From positions 186,001 through 250,000 of the forward strand of contig NZ_FWFY01000001.1 in assembly GCF_900172345.1 (NCBI RefSeq): DNA of 64,000 nt. The letters are read 5' to 3'. The stretch comes from Limimaricola soesokkakensis (GTDB lineage: Bacteria; Pseudomonadota; Alphaproteobacteria; Rhodobacterales; Rhodobacteraceae). Of the stretch, positions 17,281 through 25,849 are shown piece by piece. The notes under the pieces were generated by a model, which saw only the letters and a program-made list of their open reading frames with translations, was not told the DNA's origin and did not search any database. Position 1 is the stretch's first letter, and every line of letters starts with the position of its first letter. The translations under genes were made by a program, and so were the position numbers.

Positions 17281-18729
17281 ATGATCGACCTGCGCCCCGT
17301 CGGATACGTGAACGGCCTTCTTCTGTCGGTGCTTGGCCTGACCATGCTGGGCCCGATGCTGGCCGATATCGCCGCCGGCAATGGCCACTGGCCGGTCTTC
17401 CTCGAAAGCGCGGTGCTGACGCTTCTGACAGGCGTGCTGATGGCGCTGTCGTGCCAGAACGGGGTAAAGCCGCGGCTCACGCTGCGGCAGACCTTCCTGA
17501 TCACCTCCTCGGTGTGGATCACGCTGCCCAGCTTCGGCGCGCTGCCCTTCATCCTCGGCGTCACCGATAGCAGCATCACCGATGCGTTATTCGAAGCGAT
17601 GTCGGGCATCACCACCACCGGTGGAACCGTGCTCGTCGGCCTCGACGATCTGCCGCGCGGGCTTTTGCTGTGGCGCGGCATCCTGCAATGGCTGGGCGGC
17701 ATCGGCATCATCGTCGTCGCCATGGTGTTTCTGCCCGAGCTCAAGGTCGGCGGCATGCAGGTGTTCCGTTCCGAGGCTTTCGAGACCATGGGCAAAATCC
17801 TGCCTCGTGCCGCCGAGATCGCGAGCGGCATCTCGGTGATCTATGTCGGCATGACGCTGGCCTGCATGCTGGCCTACATCACCACCGGGATGGACCCCTT
17901 CGACGCGGCGGTGCACGCGATGACCACCATCGCCACCGGCGGTTTTGCCAATTCCGACGCCTCCTTTGCCGCTTACGGGGCCGGGGTGCACTATGTCGGC
18001 GCAGCCTTCATGTTCCTCGCGGCACTGCCCTTCGTCCGCTACGTCCAGCTCGCGGCGGGGCAGGCGCGGCCCCTGCTGCGCGACGCCCAGGTGCGTGACT
18101 TCTTTCTGGTAATCCTCGTCTGCGTTTTGCTGATCACGCTGTCGCTCGCGGATTACAGCCAGGGCTTCACCGAGCAGGCCTTCCGCGAGGCGCTGTTCAA
18201 CGTGATCTCGATCATGTCCGGCACTGGCTATGCCAGTGCCGACTACATGACCTGGGGTCCATTCCCGGTGGCGATGTTCTTCTTCATCGGGCTGATCGGC
18301 GGCTGCGCCGGATCAACCGCCTGCTCGGTCAAGATCTTCCGCTACCAGATCCTCTTCGCATCGATCTCGGCCCAGATCCGCAAGATCCACCAGCCGCACG
18401 GAATCTTCACTCCGCGCTATGACGGCCGGCCGGTGCCGCCCGATGCGCTGTCCTCGGTGATGTCGTTCTTCGTGGTGTTCATCGTTTCGATCGGCATCAC
18501 CTCTGTACTGCTGTCGCTGACCGGGCTTGATTTCATCACCAGCGTGTCAGGGGCGGCGACGTCGATCGCCAATGTCGGTCCTGGCCTCGGGCCGATCATC
18601 GGGCCCGCCGGCAATTTCGAGCCGCTGCCCGACGCGGCGAAATGGATACTCACGATCGCCATGTTCATCGGCAGGCTGGAGCTTCTGGTGGTGTTGGTCG
18701 TGGTCACGAGGGAGTTCTGGCGCTCATGA
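17281..18729 (+). CDS. TrkH-family potassium uptake protein
   Basis: A 482-residue polytopic protein with the four-fold M1-P-M2 plan of the Trk/Ktr/HKT superfamily. Selectivity-loop segments are visible as AMSGITTTGGTVL, AMTTIATGGFANS, IMSGTGYASADY and SIANVGPGLG (pore positions TTG, ATGG, GTG, NVG). It is the membrane subunit that moves K+ and usually needs the NAD-binding partner TrkA, which is not in this window. The stop overlaps the next gene as ATGA. Confidence 0.94.
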   Translation: MIDLRPVGYVNGLLLSVLGLTMLGPMLADIAAGNGHWPVFLESAVLTLLTGVLMALSCQNGVKPRLTLRQTFLITSSVWITLPSFGALPFILGVTDSSITDALFEAMSGITTTGGTVLVGLDDLPRGLLLWRGILQWLGGIGIIVVAMVFLPELKVGGMQVFRSEAFETMGKILPRAAEIASGISVIYVGMTLACMLAYITTGMDPFDAAVHAMTTIATGGFANSDASFAAYGAGVHYVGAAFMFLAALPFVRYVQLAAGQARPLLRDAQVRDFFLVILVCVLLITLSLADYSQGFTEQAFREALFNVISIMSGTGYASADYMTWGPFPVAMFFFIGLIGGCAGSTACSVKIFRYQILFASISAQIRKIHQPHGIFTPRYDGRPVPPDALSSVMSFFVVFIVSIGITSVLLSLTGLDFITSVSGAATSIANVGPGLGPIIGPAGNFEPLPDAAKWILTIAMFIGRLELLVVLVVVTREFWRS

Positions 18730-20330
18730 ACAGGTCCGGTGCAGAAGGTCGCCCGCTAGGGGTGGAGATCGCGGCGGCCCTGGCCGATCGCGGCGTCGAG
18801 GTGGTGTTTGGCATCCCCGGCGTCCACAACCAGGAGATCTATCGCGGCCTCGACACCGCCGGGCTGCGCCACGTTCTGGCCAGGCACGAGCAGGGCGTGG
18901 GCTTCATGGCCGACGGCTATGCCCGCGCCACCGGGCGCCCCGGCGTGGCCTGCGTGATCTCCGGGCCCGGCCTGTGCAACCTGATGACGCCCTTGGGCCA
19001 GAGCTGGTCCGACAGCGTCGCGGTACTTGCGATCTCCTCCTGCCTGCCGAATGGCGGTCCGTCCGACCACCGGCTGCACGAGATGCGCGACCAGCGGGGT
19101 GCCGCGGCGGCGGTGACTGCCTGGTCCGAGGAGGCGCGCGACGCCGAACACGCCTACGCGCTGCTCGATCGCGCCTTTACCGGCTTTGCCGAGCGGCGCC
19201 CGCGCCCGGTCCATCTGCAACTGCCAATTCCGCTGCTCGAGGCCGGGGCGCCGCCGCCGCCGCCGCCGGTTCAGCCGACGCCGCCCCGCGCCCCCGATCC
19301 CGGACTGGTAAGGCGGGCCGCACGTATCCTTGGAGAGGCGCGGCGGCCGCTACTGATCCTGGGCGGCGGTGCCGCCGGGGCCGCCACCGAGGCGCGGGCC
19401 CTGGTCGCGCGGCTCGGCGCCGCGAGCTTCGTCAGCATTGCCGGGCGCGGCGTCATCGCGCCCGGCGACCCGTTGCATTACGGCAGCTTTCTCGCGCGCC
19501 CCGGCAGCGCCCGCGAAATCGGCCGGGCCGATGCGGTGCTGATCGTGGGCTGCGCCCTGTCGGAAACCGACCTGTGGCGCGAAGCGCCGGGCTTCGATCC
19601 GGCGGCGCGGGTGATCCGCCTCGACCTCGACCCCGCGATCCTGGCCGCCGATCGGCGCTCCGAATTGCGGCTGGCGGGCGATGCGACCGCGGGGTTGGCG
19701 GCGCTGCACGAGGCGCTGGGGCCGGGTGCCCCGATTGCGGAGTGGCAGCCCGATCGGGTCGATGCCGCGCGGCGCCGCTGGTTTGCCGAGATCGACGCCG
19801 AGCGCCCCGGCCTGTTGCCGGTGATCGACGCACTGCGCGCGGCGCTGCCCTGCGAAGCGATGGTGTTCTCGGACATGACCCAGCTGGCCTACGCGGCGGT
19901 CGAGGCCTGGCCCGCGCCCGCGCCGGGGCTGTGGCATCACCCCTCGGGCTTCGGCACTCTAGGTTATGCGCTGCCCGCCGCGATCGGCGCAGCGGTGGGC
20001 CGTCCCGATCTGCCGGTCGTTGCGCTGGCCGGGGATTACGGGCTGCAATACACGATCCCCGAGCTTGGAACGGCGGTCGAGCTTGGGCTGCCTTTGCCGA
20101 TCGTGGTCTGGGACAATGGCCAGCTGGGCGAGATCGAGGCCAGCATGCGGGCCGCTCAGATCGCGCCGAATGCGGTGCATCAACGCAACCCGGATTTCTG
20201 CGCCCTGGCCCATGCCTGGGGGGCGCTGTCCGAAGCGCCCGAAAGCCTCGATGAAATCGGCCCGGCGCTTGAGCGCGCGTTCCGGGCCGATGGGCCGACC
20301 CTGATCCGGCTCACGCCGGATCTGTTCTGA
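18726..20330 (+). CDS. Thiamine-diphosphate-dependent decarboxylase / acetolactate-synthase-like enzyme
   Basis: A 534-residue three-domain ThDP enzyme: PYR domain with the activating glutamate E55 in RHEQGVGFMADGYARATG, a central Rossmann-like domain, and a PP domain with AGDYGLQYTIPELGTA and VVWDNGQ as the diphosphate/metal site. The usual GDG is GDY here. The VFGIPGVHN N-terminus and VWDN element resemble AruI-type 5-guanidino-2-oxopentanoate decarboxylases, so a 2-oxo-acid decarboxylase is more likely than acetolactate synthase. The substrate cannot be fixed from sequence. The ATGA overlap with trkH is an unexpected pairing. Confidence 0.85.
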   Translation: MNRSGAEGRPLGVEIAAALADRGVEVVFGIPGVHNQEIYRGLDTAGLRHVLARHEQGVGFMADGYARATGRPGVACVISGPGLCNLMTPLGQSWSDSVAVLAISSCLPNGGPSDHRLHEMRDQRGAAAAVTAWSEEARDAEHAYALLDRAFTGFAERRPRPVHLQLPIPLLEAGAPPPPPPVQPTPPRAPDPGLVRRAARILGEARRPLLILGGGAAGAATEARALVARLGAASFVSIAGRGVIAPGDPLHYGSFLARPGSAREIGRADAVLIVGCALSETDLWREAPGFDPAARVIRLDLDPAILAADRRSELRLAGDATAGLAALHEALGPGAPIAEWQPDRVDAARRRWFAEIDAERPGLLPVIDALRAALPCEAMVFSDMTQLAYAAVEAWPAPAPGLWHHPSGFGTLGYALPAAIGAAVGRPDLPVVALAGDYGLQYTIPELGTAVELGLPLPIVVWDNGQLGEIEASMRAAQIAPNAVHQRNPDFCALAHAWGALSEAPESLDEIGPALERAFRADGPTLIRLTPDLF

Positions 20331-20333
20331 GGC

Positions 20334-22100
20334 TCACTCCCAGCAGCTCACCAGGGCCGTCATTTCGCCCGCGCGCCGCGCCACCGCCTGAACCGTGTCC
20401 TCGACCCGTGCCTCGCTGCGCTTGGCCTCGATCCCGGCGGCATCGAGCGCGTCGAGCAGCGTCTCGCTCTCCAGCACCAGCGCCACGTCGTCGGGCAGCA
20501 CACGATCCTCCTGCCGGTCGCCCGGCAGCAAGAGCCCGAGCACCGCGCCGCCCATGTCGAGCACCGGCCCGCCTACATCGCCGGGCTGGGTCTTCAACTC
20601 GAGCCGCTTGAGGTCCTCTTCGCCGCCCGGGCCCCTGATGTCGGCCAGCCGCCCGAAGGTGGTCGTCGCGAGAGACAGCGCTCCGCCATAGGGAAAGCCC
20701 GCCACCGCCACCTTGTCGCCGATCCGTGGCACACCGGTCTGGAAGGTGGCTATGCCGCGCGGCGCCAGCGGCGCGGCGGGACGCAGGAGCGCCAGCCCGG
20801 AGGCCGCATCCGCCATCTCGACCGAGGCACCGCGCAGCCCGTCAATCGCCACGTCGCCGCAGCCCGCCACCGCCTCGGCCGCGGTCGCCACGGTACCGGC
20901 CTCGTCGACGAAGACGCCGGCCCGCTCGCGCAGCGGCCGGCGCAGCTCCAGCCCGGCCACGAGATCGATCGACTGCGCCTCGTCGGCGGGCACCGCGGCG
21001 GGTTCCAACACGCCGGGGCGCGCTGCGAAGCTTGCCTGCATCCGTGACAGCAGCCGCTGGCGACGGCCTTCGTCACCGGCGGGCCAGATCAGCGCGAAGC
21101 CCTTGATCGCGCCGTCGATTACCGCGGCTTCGACATGGGTGACGTGGTTTGCGTCCGCGCCCTCGATCACGAAGCTTCGCGCGTCGAGGCCGCGTGGGCC
21201 CTCCGGTGGCACGATTTCCAGCGTCTGCATGATTTCGTAGAGCCCGGCGAGCCTTTTGGCGCCGCCGGATTGCGAGATCAGCAATACCTGAGCGTCCAAA
21301 TCGCCGGTCGCGTCGTAATGCACGAAGGGTGGCCGCACCTCGCCGCGTGCGACCAGTGCGGTCGGCATCTCTACCGCGATCCCGGCCTGATCGTCGCTCA
21401 CCAGTTCCAGCCCGAGCCCGTCGAGCACGGCCTCGTAGGCGTCGATCAGCGCCGCACGCTGGCTCGAGCTGAGCACACCGGTCGCCTCGAAGCCGTTCTG
21501 CCGCTGCCATTCGGCCATCGCGGCGCGCGTGCCTGCCCCGAAGGCGCCGTCGATGGCCGCGTCATAGACCCCGGCCCAGCGCAGGGCGACCTGCAACTGC
21601 TCGCGCGCGGCGCGGTCGAGCCGTGCCTCCGAGGCGCGGGCTTCGGCCAAGGTCTCGCGCGGCGCGGCGGGGGCAGGGAGTTCGGATGGCGCGGGGGCGA
21701 CGGTCGCCTCGGTTTCGGGCGCAGCCGCGCCGTCCGGAGCGGTCGCGGCAGATGCGCGACCGGGCGCATCGCCGCGCGCACCCACCGGCCAGAAGCGCGA
21801 GCGATATTGGGTGCCATCGGCCACAAAGGCGTCGCCCGGGATCGCGCCCGCGGCCTTCAGTTCGCCCAGAAGCCGACGCGCCTCGTCCGGATCGTAGGGA
21901 CCCAGCGCGATGCCGTACCAGCCCGAGCCCAACGCATAGCCCGACACCGCGTCGAACCGCCCGGCATATGCGCGAGCGCGGGCCTCGGCCTGGCTCAGCG
22001 TCGGCCGCGCTTCGACCTGCAGCCAGACGCCGCCATCCTGGGCCCAGCCGGGCCCCGAGAAGAAGCCGGTGGCGAGTAGGGCTGCAAGCAGTCGTTTCAT
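20334..22100 (-). CDS. Exported SPOR/peptidoglycan-binding protein with catalytically dead trypsin-like domain
   Basis: A 588-residue secreted protein. Residues 1-20 are a signal peptide, 24-100 look SPOR-like (VSGYALGSGWYGIALGPYD), 110-150 are a Pro/Ala linker, 162-222 form a PG_binding_1 domain (LQVALRWAGVYDAAIDGAFG), and 385-545 show a trypsin-like fold. In that fold the catalytic His position is Glu (TAAEAV, E409), the Asp position is Gly (SGLALL, G435) and the Ser position is Val (GDVGGPV, V509). It should therefore not be a protease. A wall-associated scaffold role is inferred. The 3' end is 3 bases from the convergent ThDP gene. Confidence 0.85.
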   Translation of the reverse strand: MKRLLAALLATGFFSGPGWAQDGGVWLQVEARPTLSQAEARARAYAGRFDAVSGYALGSGWYGIALGPYDPDEARRLLGELKAAGAIPGDAFVADGTQYRSRFWPVGARGDAPGRASAATAPDGAAAPETEATVAPAPSELPAPAAPRETLAEARASEARLDRAAREQLQVALRWAGVYDAAIDGAFGAGTRAAMAEWQRQNGFEATGVLSSSQRAALIDAYEAVLDGLGLELVSDDQAGIAVEMPTALVARGEVRPPFVHYDATGDLDAQVLLISQSGGAKRLAGLYEIMQTLEIVPPEGPRGLDARSFVIEGADANHVTHVEAAVIDGAIKGFALIWPAGDEGRRQRLLSRMQASFAARPGVLEPAAVPADEAQSIDLVAGLELRRPLRERAGVFVDEAGTVATAAEAVAGCGDVAIDGLRGASVEMADAASGLALLRPAAPLAPRGIATFQTGVPRIGDKVAVAGFPYGGALSLATTTFGRLADIRGPGGEEDLKRLELKTQPGDVGGPVLDMGGAVLGLLLPGDRQEDRVLPDDVALVLESETLLDALDAAGIEAKRSEARVEDTVQAVARRAGEMTALVSCWE

Positions 22101-22277
22101 GTGAATCGCGCGTCCCGTTTTGCTGGATCTGGCCGAAGAGCATAGCACCGCCCTCGGGGTGGGCCATGCCAAAGCGCCGCAGTGGCCTCGCCTGTTGCGC
22201 CGCGGCGCCATGATTGACCCTCTGAGCGCCGCGCCGTAAGCAGGCCCGCGATCCGTGACCCGGCGAGAGGCCCCCAG

Positions 22278-23198
22278 ATGACCGATGCTCCCCGTTCCTT
22301 CCAGGAGATCATCCTGCGGCTCCAGTCCTACTGGGCGACCAAGGGCTGCGCCGTGCTGCAGCCTTATGACATGGAAGTGGGGGCGGGCACCTTCCACCCG
22401 GCGACGACGCTGCGCGCGCTGGGCGCGAACCCCTGGGCCGCGGCCTATGTGCAACCCTCGCGCCGCCCGACCGACGGGCGCTATGGCGAGAACCCGAACC
22501 GGCTGCAGCATTATTACCAGTATCAGGTCATCATCAAACCCTCGCCCAAGGATCTGCAGGATCTCTATCTTGGGTCGCTGCGCGCGATCGGCATCGACAC
22601 CTCGCTGCACGACATCCGCTTCGTCGAGGACGATTGGGAAAGCCCGACGCTGGGCGCATGGGGCTTGGGCTGGGAAGTCTGGTGCGACGGTATGGAAGTG
22701 TCGCAGTTTACCTATTTCCAGCAGGTGGGCGGCCATGACTGTCGTCCGGTTTCTGGCGAGCTGACCTATGGGCTTGAGCGGCTGGCGATGTACGTGCTCG
22801 GCGTCGACCACGTCATGGAGATGCCGTTCAACGACCCCGACGCGCCGATCGCGCTGAGCTATGGCGACGTGTTCCGCCAGACCGAGGAAGAGTATTCGCG
22901 CCACAACTTCGACACCGCGACCACCGAGATGTTGCTGCGGCATTTCGAGGATGCCGAGGCCGAATGCGCGAAGATCCTGAGCCAGCCCGCCGATGACCCG
23001 CGCACCGGCAAGCGCATCGTCATGGCGCACCCCGCCTATGACCAGGCGATCAAGGCCAGCCACCTGTTCAACCTGCTCGACGCGCGCGGCGTGATCTCGG
23101 TGACCGAGCGGCAGGCCTATATCGGACGCGTGCGGGCGCTGGCCAAGGCCTGCGCCGACGCCTTCGTCACCACCGAGGCGGGCGGCGCCACCGCATGA
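22278..23198 (+). CDS. glyQ: Glycyl-tRNA synthetase alpha subunit
   Basis: A 306-residue GlyQ of normal length. It carries the family signatures [52 protein letters not shown] and [11 protein letters not shown] (parts cited). With GlyS it forms the alpha2beta2 bacterial enzyme that charges tRNA-Gly. The stop overlaps the ATG of the small membrane protein by 4 bases. Confidence 0.97.
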   Translation: MTDAPRSFQEIILRLQSYWATKGCAVLQPYDMEVGAGTFHPATTLRALGANPWAAAYVQPSRRPTDGRYGENPNRLQHYYQYQVIIKPSPKDLQDLYLGSLRAIGIDTSLHDIRFVEDDWESPTLGAWGLGWEVWCDGMEVSQFTYFQQVGGHDCRPVSGELTYGLERLAMYVLGVDHVMEMPFNDPDAPIALSYGDVFRQTEEEYSRHNFDTATTEMLLRHFEDAEAECAKILSQPADDPRTGKRIVMAHPAYDQAIKASHLFNLLDARGVISVTERQAYIGRVRALAKACADAFVTTEAGGATA

Positions 23199-23716
23199 TC
23201 ACCCGCATCGTCATCTCGGCGCTGCTGGCCTTCGCGCTCCTGTCGGGCGTGCTGATGTGGTACCTGCAGGTCTATGCCTATTACGAGGAGCTGACGCCCG
23301 CGCAGGTGGGCGAGGTCGTGGTGCTCGATGACCGGGCCGCGCCTGTGCGCGTCGCGGTCTCCGACCTGCGCGCGATCGACAGCGACAGCTCGCCGATACG
23401 CTTCCGGGCCTGCATGCGGATCGAGGATGCCGCGCCCTTCGAGCACGCCATCGAACACGAGAACGCCGAGCCCTTGGTCGCGCCCGGCTGGTTCGACTGC
23501 TTCGACGCGCGCGAGGTCGGCGAGGCGCTCGAGAGCGGGCAGGCCCGCGCCTATGCCTGGAAGCTCAACGAGCCCTACGGCATCGACCGGATCCTCGTCG
23601 TGATGCCCGACGGGCGCGGCCTCGCCTGGAACCAGATCAACCTTTGCGGCGAAACCGTCTTCGACGGCGACCCGGCCCCCGCCGGCTGCCCGACCCCACC
23701 CGAAGGGACCTATTGA
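23195..23716 (+). CDS. Conserved single-pass membrane protein between glyQ and glyS (DUF6446-like)
   Basis: A 173-residue protein with one N-terminal membrane anchor ([20 protein letters not shown], residues about 5-24) and an exported domain of about 145 residues with four cysteines (ACMRI, WFDCF, NLCGE, AGCP). It starts inside the glyQ stop (ATGA) and its own stop overlaps the glyS ATG by 1 base, so it is translated with both synthetase subunits. The position is known from other Rhodobacterales genomes, where it is annotated as a hypothetical (DUF6446) protein; function unknown. Confidence 0.85.
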   Translation: MITRIVISALLAFALLSGVLMWYLQVYAYYEELTPAQVGEVVVLDDRAAPVRVAVSDLRAIDSDSSPIRFRACMRIEDAAPFEHAIEHENAEPLVAPGWFDCFDAREVGEALESGQARAYAWKLNEPYGIDRILVVMPDGRGLAWNQINLCGETVFDGDPAPAGCPTPPEGTY

Positions 23717-25776
23717 TGCCCGACCTGCTGATCGAACTGTTTTCCGAGGAAATCCCGGCCCGCATGCAGGCGCGTGCCGCCGAGGATCTGAAGCGCATGG
23801 TGACGGATGGCCTCGTCGAGGCGGGTCTCACCTACGCCTCGGCCGGGGCCTTTCATACGCCGCGCCGCCTCGCGCTCTCGGTCGAGGGGCTCTCGGAGGC
23901 AAGCCGCGACACCGTCGAAGAGCGCAAGGGCCCGCGCACCGACGCGCCGGAAAAGGCGCTGGAGGGGTTCCTGCGCTCCACCGGGTTGACCATGGATCAG
24001 CTCGAGATCCGCGACGAAAAGAAGGGCCAAGCCTATTTCGCGAAGATCACCCACAAGGGGCGCCCGGCCGAGGAGATCGTGGCCGAGGTGCTGGAGGGCG
24101 CGATCCGCAACTTCCCTTGGCCGAAATCGATGCGCTGGGGTGCGGGCGACCTGCGCTGGGTCCGGCCGCTGCACTCGATCCTGTGCCTGCTCTCGGATGA
24201 GCAGGGCGCGCGGGTGGTGCCGATGGAAATCGACGGGATCGCGGCCGGTGACGTGACGCGCGGCCACCGCTTCATGGGGCCAGACGAATTCACGGTCAGC
24301 TCCTTCGAGGATTACGAGGCCAAGCTGAAGCGCGGCTGCGTGCTGCTGCGCGCCGAGGAACGGGCCGAGACGATCTGGTCCGAGGCTTCCAGCCAGGCCT
24401 TTGCGCAGGGGCTCGAACTGGTCGAGGATCGCGGACTCTTGGACGAGGTCGCAGGGCTCGTGGAATGGCCCGTGGTGCTGATGGGCGAGATCGGCGACGA
24501 GTTCCTCGATCTGCCGCCGGAAGTGCTGCAGACCTCGATGAAGGAGCATCAGAAGTTCTTTTCGGTGCGCGATCCGAAATCGGGCAAGATCACCCGCTTC
24601 GTCACCGTCGCCAATATCGAGACGCGCGATCACGGCGCCACCATCCTCGCCGGCAACGGCAAGGTGCTCGCCGCGCGTCTCTCGGATGCCAAGTTCTTCT
24701 GGGAGAACGATCTGCGCGTGGTGAAGGAGGGCGGTCTCGAGGCGATGGGCGAGGGGCTGTCCAACGTGACCTTCCACAACCGCCTCGGCTCGCAATCCGA
24801 CCGGGTTGCCCGCATCGCGGCGCTGGCGCGCGAAATCGCGCCGCGTGTCTCGGCCGACGCCGACGACGCCGAGCGGGCGGCGAAGGTGGCCAAGGCCGAT
24901 CTGCGCTCCGAGATGGTGGGCGAGTTCCCCGAGCTTCAGGGTCTGATGGGACGCTACTATGCCGAGGCGCAGGGGCTTTCACCGGCGATCGCCGCCGCCG
25001 CGCAGGAGCACTACCAGCCGCTCGGCCCCTCCGACGACGTGCCCTCCGCTCCGGTCTCGGTCGCGGTGGCGCTGGCCGACAAGCTCGACACGCTGGCAGG
25101 CTTCTGGGCGATCGAGGAAAAGCCCACCGGCTCCAAGGACCCCTTCGCGCTGCGCCGCGCCGCGTTGGGCGTGATCCGTCTGGTGCTGTCGAACGGGCTG
25201 CGGCTGCAACTGCGGGAGCTGATCGCCAAGGCCGATGGCCATGCCGAGGTCGAGGACCTGCTCTCCTTCTTCCACGACCGCCTCAAGGTGCATCTGCGTG
25301 CCGAGGGCATCCCGCATGACGTCATCGACGCCTGCATCGCCATGCCCGGCAATGACGATCTGACCTTGCTGGTCGCGCGGGCCGAGGCGCTGGCGGGGTT
25401 CCTCAAGACCGAGGATGGCGAGAACCTGACGCAGGGCTTCAAGCGGGCCAACAACATCCTCACCCAGGCCGAGCAGAAGGACGGGGTCGAGTATTCCTTT
25501 GGTGCCGACGCGAAATTCGCCGAAGGCTCCGAGGAAAAGGCGCTCTTTGCCGCGCTCGACGGGGCGCAGCCGAAGATCGATGCCGCGATGGCTTCCGAGG
25601 ACTTCGCCAGCGCCATGGCCGCGATGGCGAGCCTGCGGGCGCCGATCGACGCCTTCTTCGAAGCGGTGCAGGTGAACACCGAGAATCAGGTGCTGCGGCG
25701 CAACCGGCTGAACCTGCTGTCGCGGATCCGCACGACCTGCGGATCGGTCGCGGATCTGTCGAAGATCGAGGGCTGA
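23716..25776 (+). CDS. glyS: Glycyl-tRNA synthetase beta subunit
   Basis: A 686-residue GlyS. The N-terminus [17 protein letters not shown] is diagnostic; later marks are GPRTDAPEKALEGF, PKSMRWG, RPLHSI and VALADKLDTLAGFW, with KDPFALRRAALGVIR. The C-terminal part holds the anticodon-binding helical domain. It follows the small membrane protein without a gap, so all three genes form one operon. Confidence 0.97.
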   Translation: MPDLLIELFSEEIPARMQARAAEDLKRMVTDGLVEAGLTYASAGAFHTPRRLALSVEGLSEASRDTVEERKGPRTDAPEKALEGFLRSTGLTMDQLEIRDEKKGQAYFAKITHKGRPAEEIVAEVLEGAIRNFPWPKSMRWGAGDLRWVRPLHSILCLLSDEQGARVVPMEIDGIAAGDVTRGHRFMGPDEFTVSSFEDYEAKLKRGCVLLRAEERAETIWSEASSQAFAQGLELVEDRGLLDEVAGLVEWPVVLMGEIGDEFLDLPPEVLQTSMKEHQKFFSVRDPKSGKITRFVTVANIETRDHGATILAGNGKVLAARLSDAKFFWENDLRVVKEGGLEAMGEGLSNVTFHNRLGSQSDRVARIAALAREIAPRVSADADDAERAAKVAKADLRSEMVGEFPELQGLMGRYYAEAQGLSPAIAAAAQEHYQPLGPSDDVPSAPVSVAVALADKLDTLAGFWAIEEKPTGSKDPFALRRAALGVIRLVLSNGLRLQLRELIAKADGHAEVEDLLSFFHDRLKVHLRAEGIPHDVIDACIAMPGNDDLTLLVARAEALAGFLKTEDGENLTQGFKRANNILTQAEQKDGVEYSFGADAKFAEGSEEKALFAALDGAQPKIDAAMASEDFASAMAAMASLRAPIDAFFEAVQVNTENQVLRRNRLNLLSRIRTTCGSVADLSKIEG

Positions 25777-25849
25777 TCGCCCGATACGAAGGCCGTGCTT
25801 GGCGGAAGGCCTTGCACGGCCTATCTTGCGGCTATCAAGGAGTGCCGCA

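Noticed and set aside
20334-22100. Sequencing error as the reason for GDVGGPV in place of GDSGGPV
   Set aside because: The His and Asp positions are changed as well, so a single base error cannot explain the loss, and the frame is otherwise intact.
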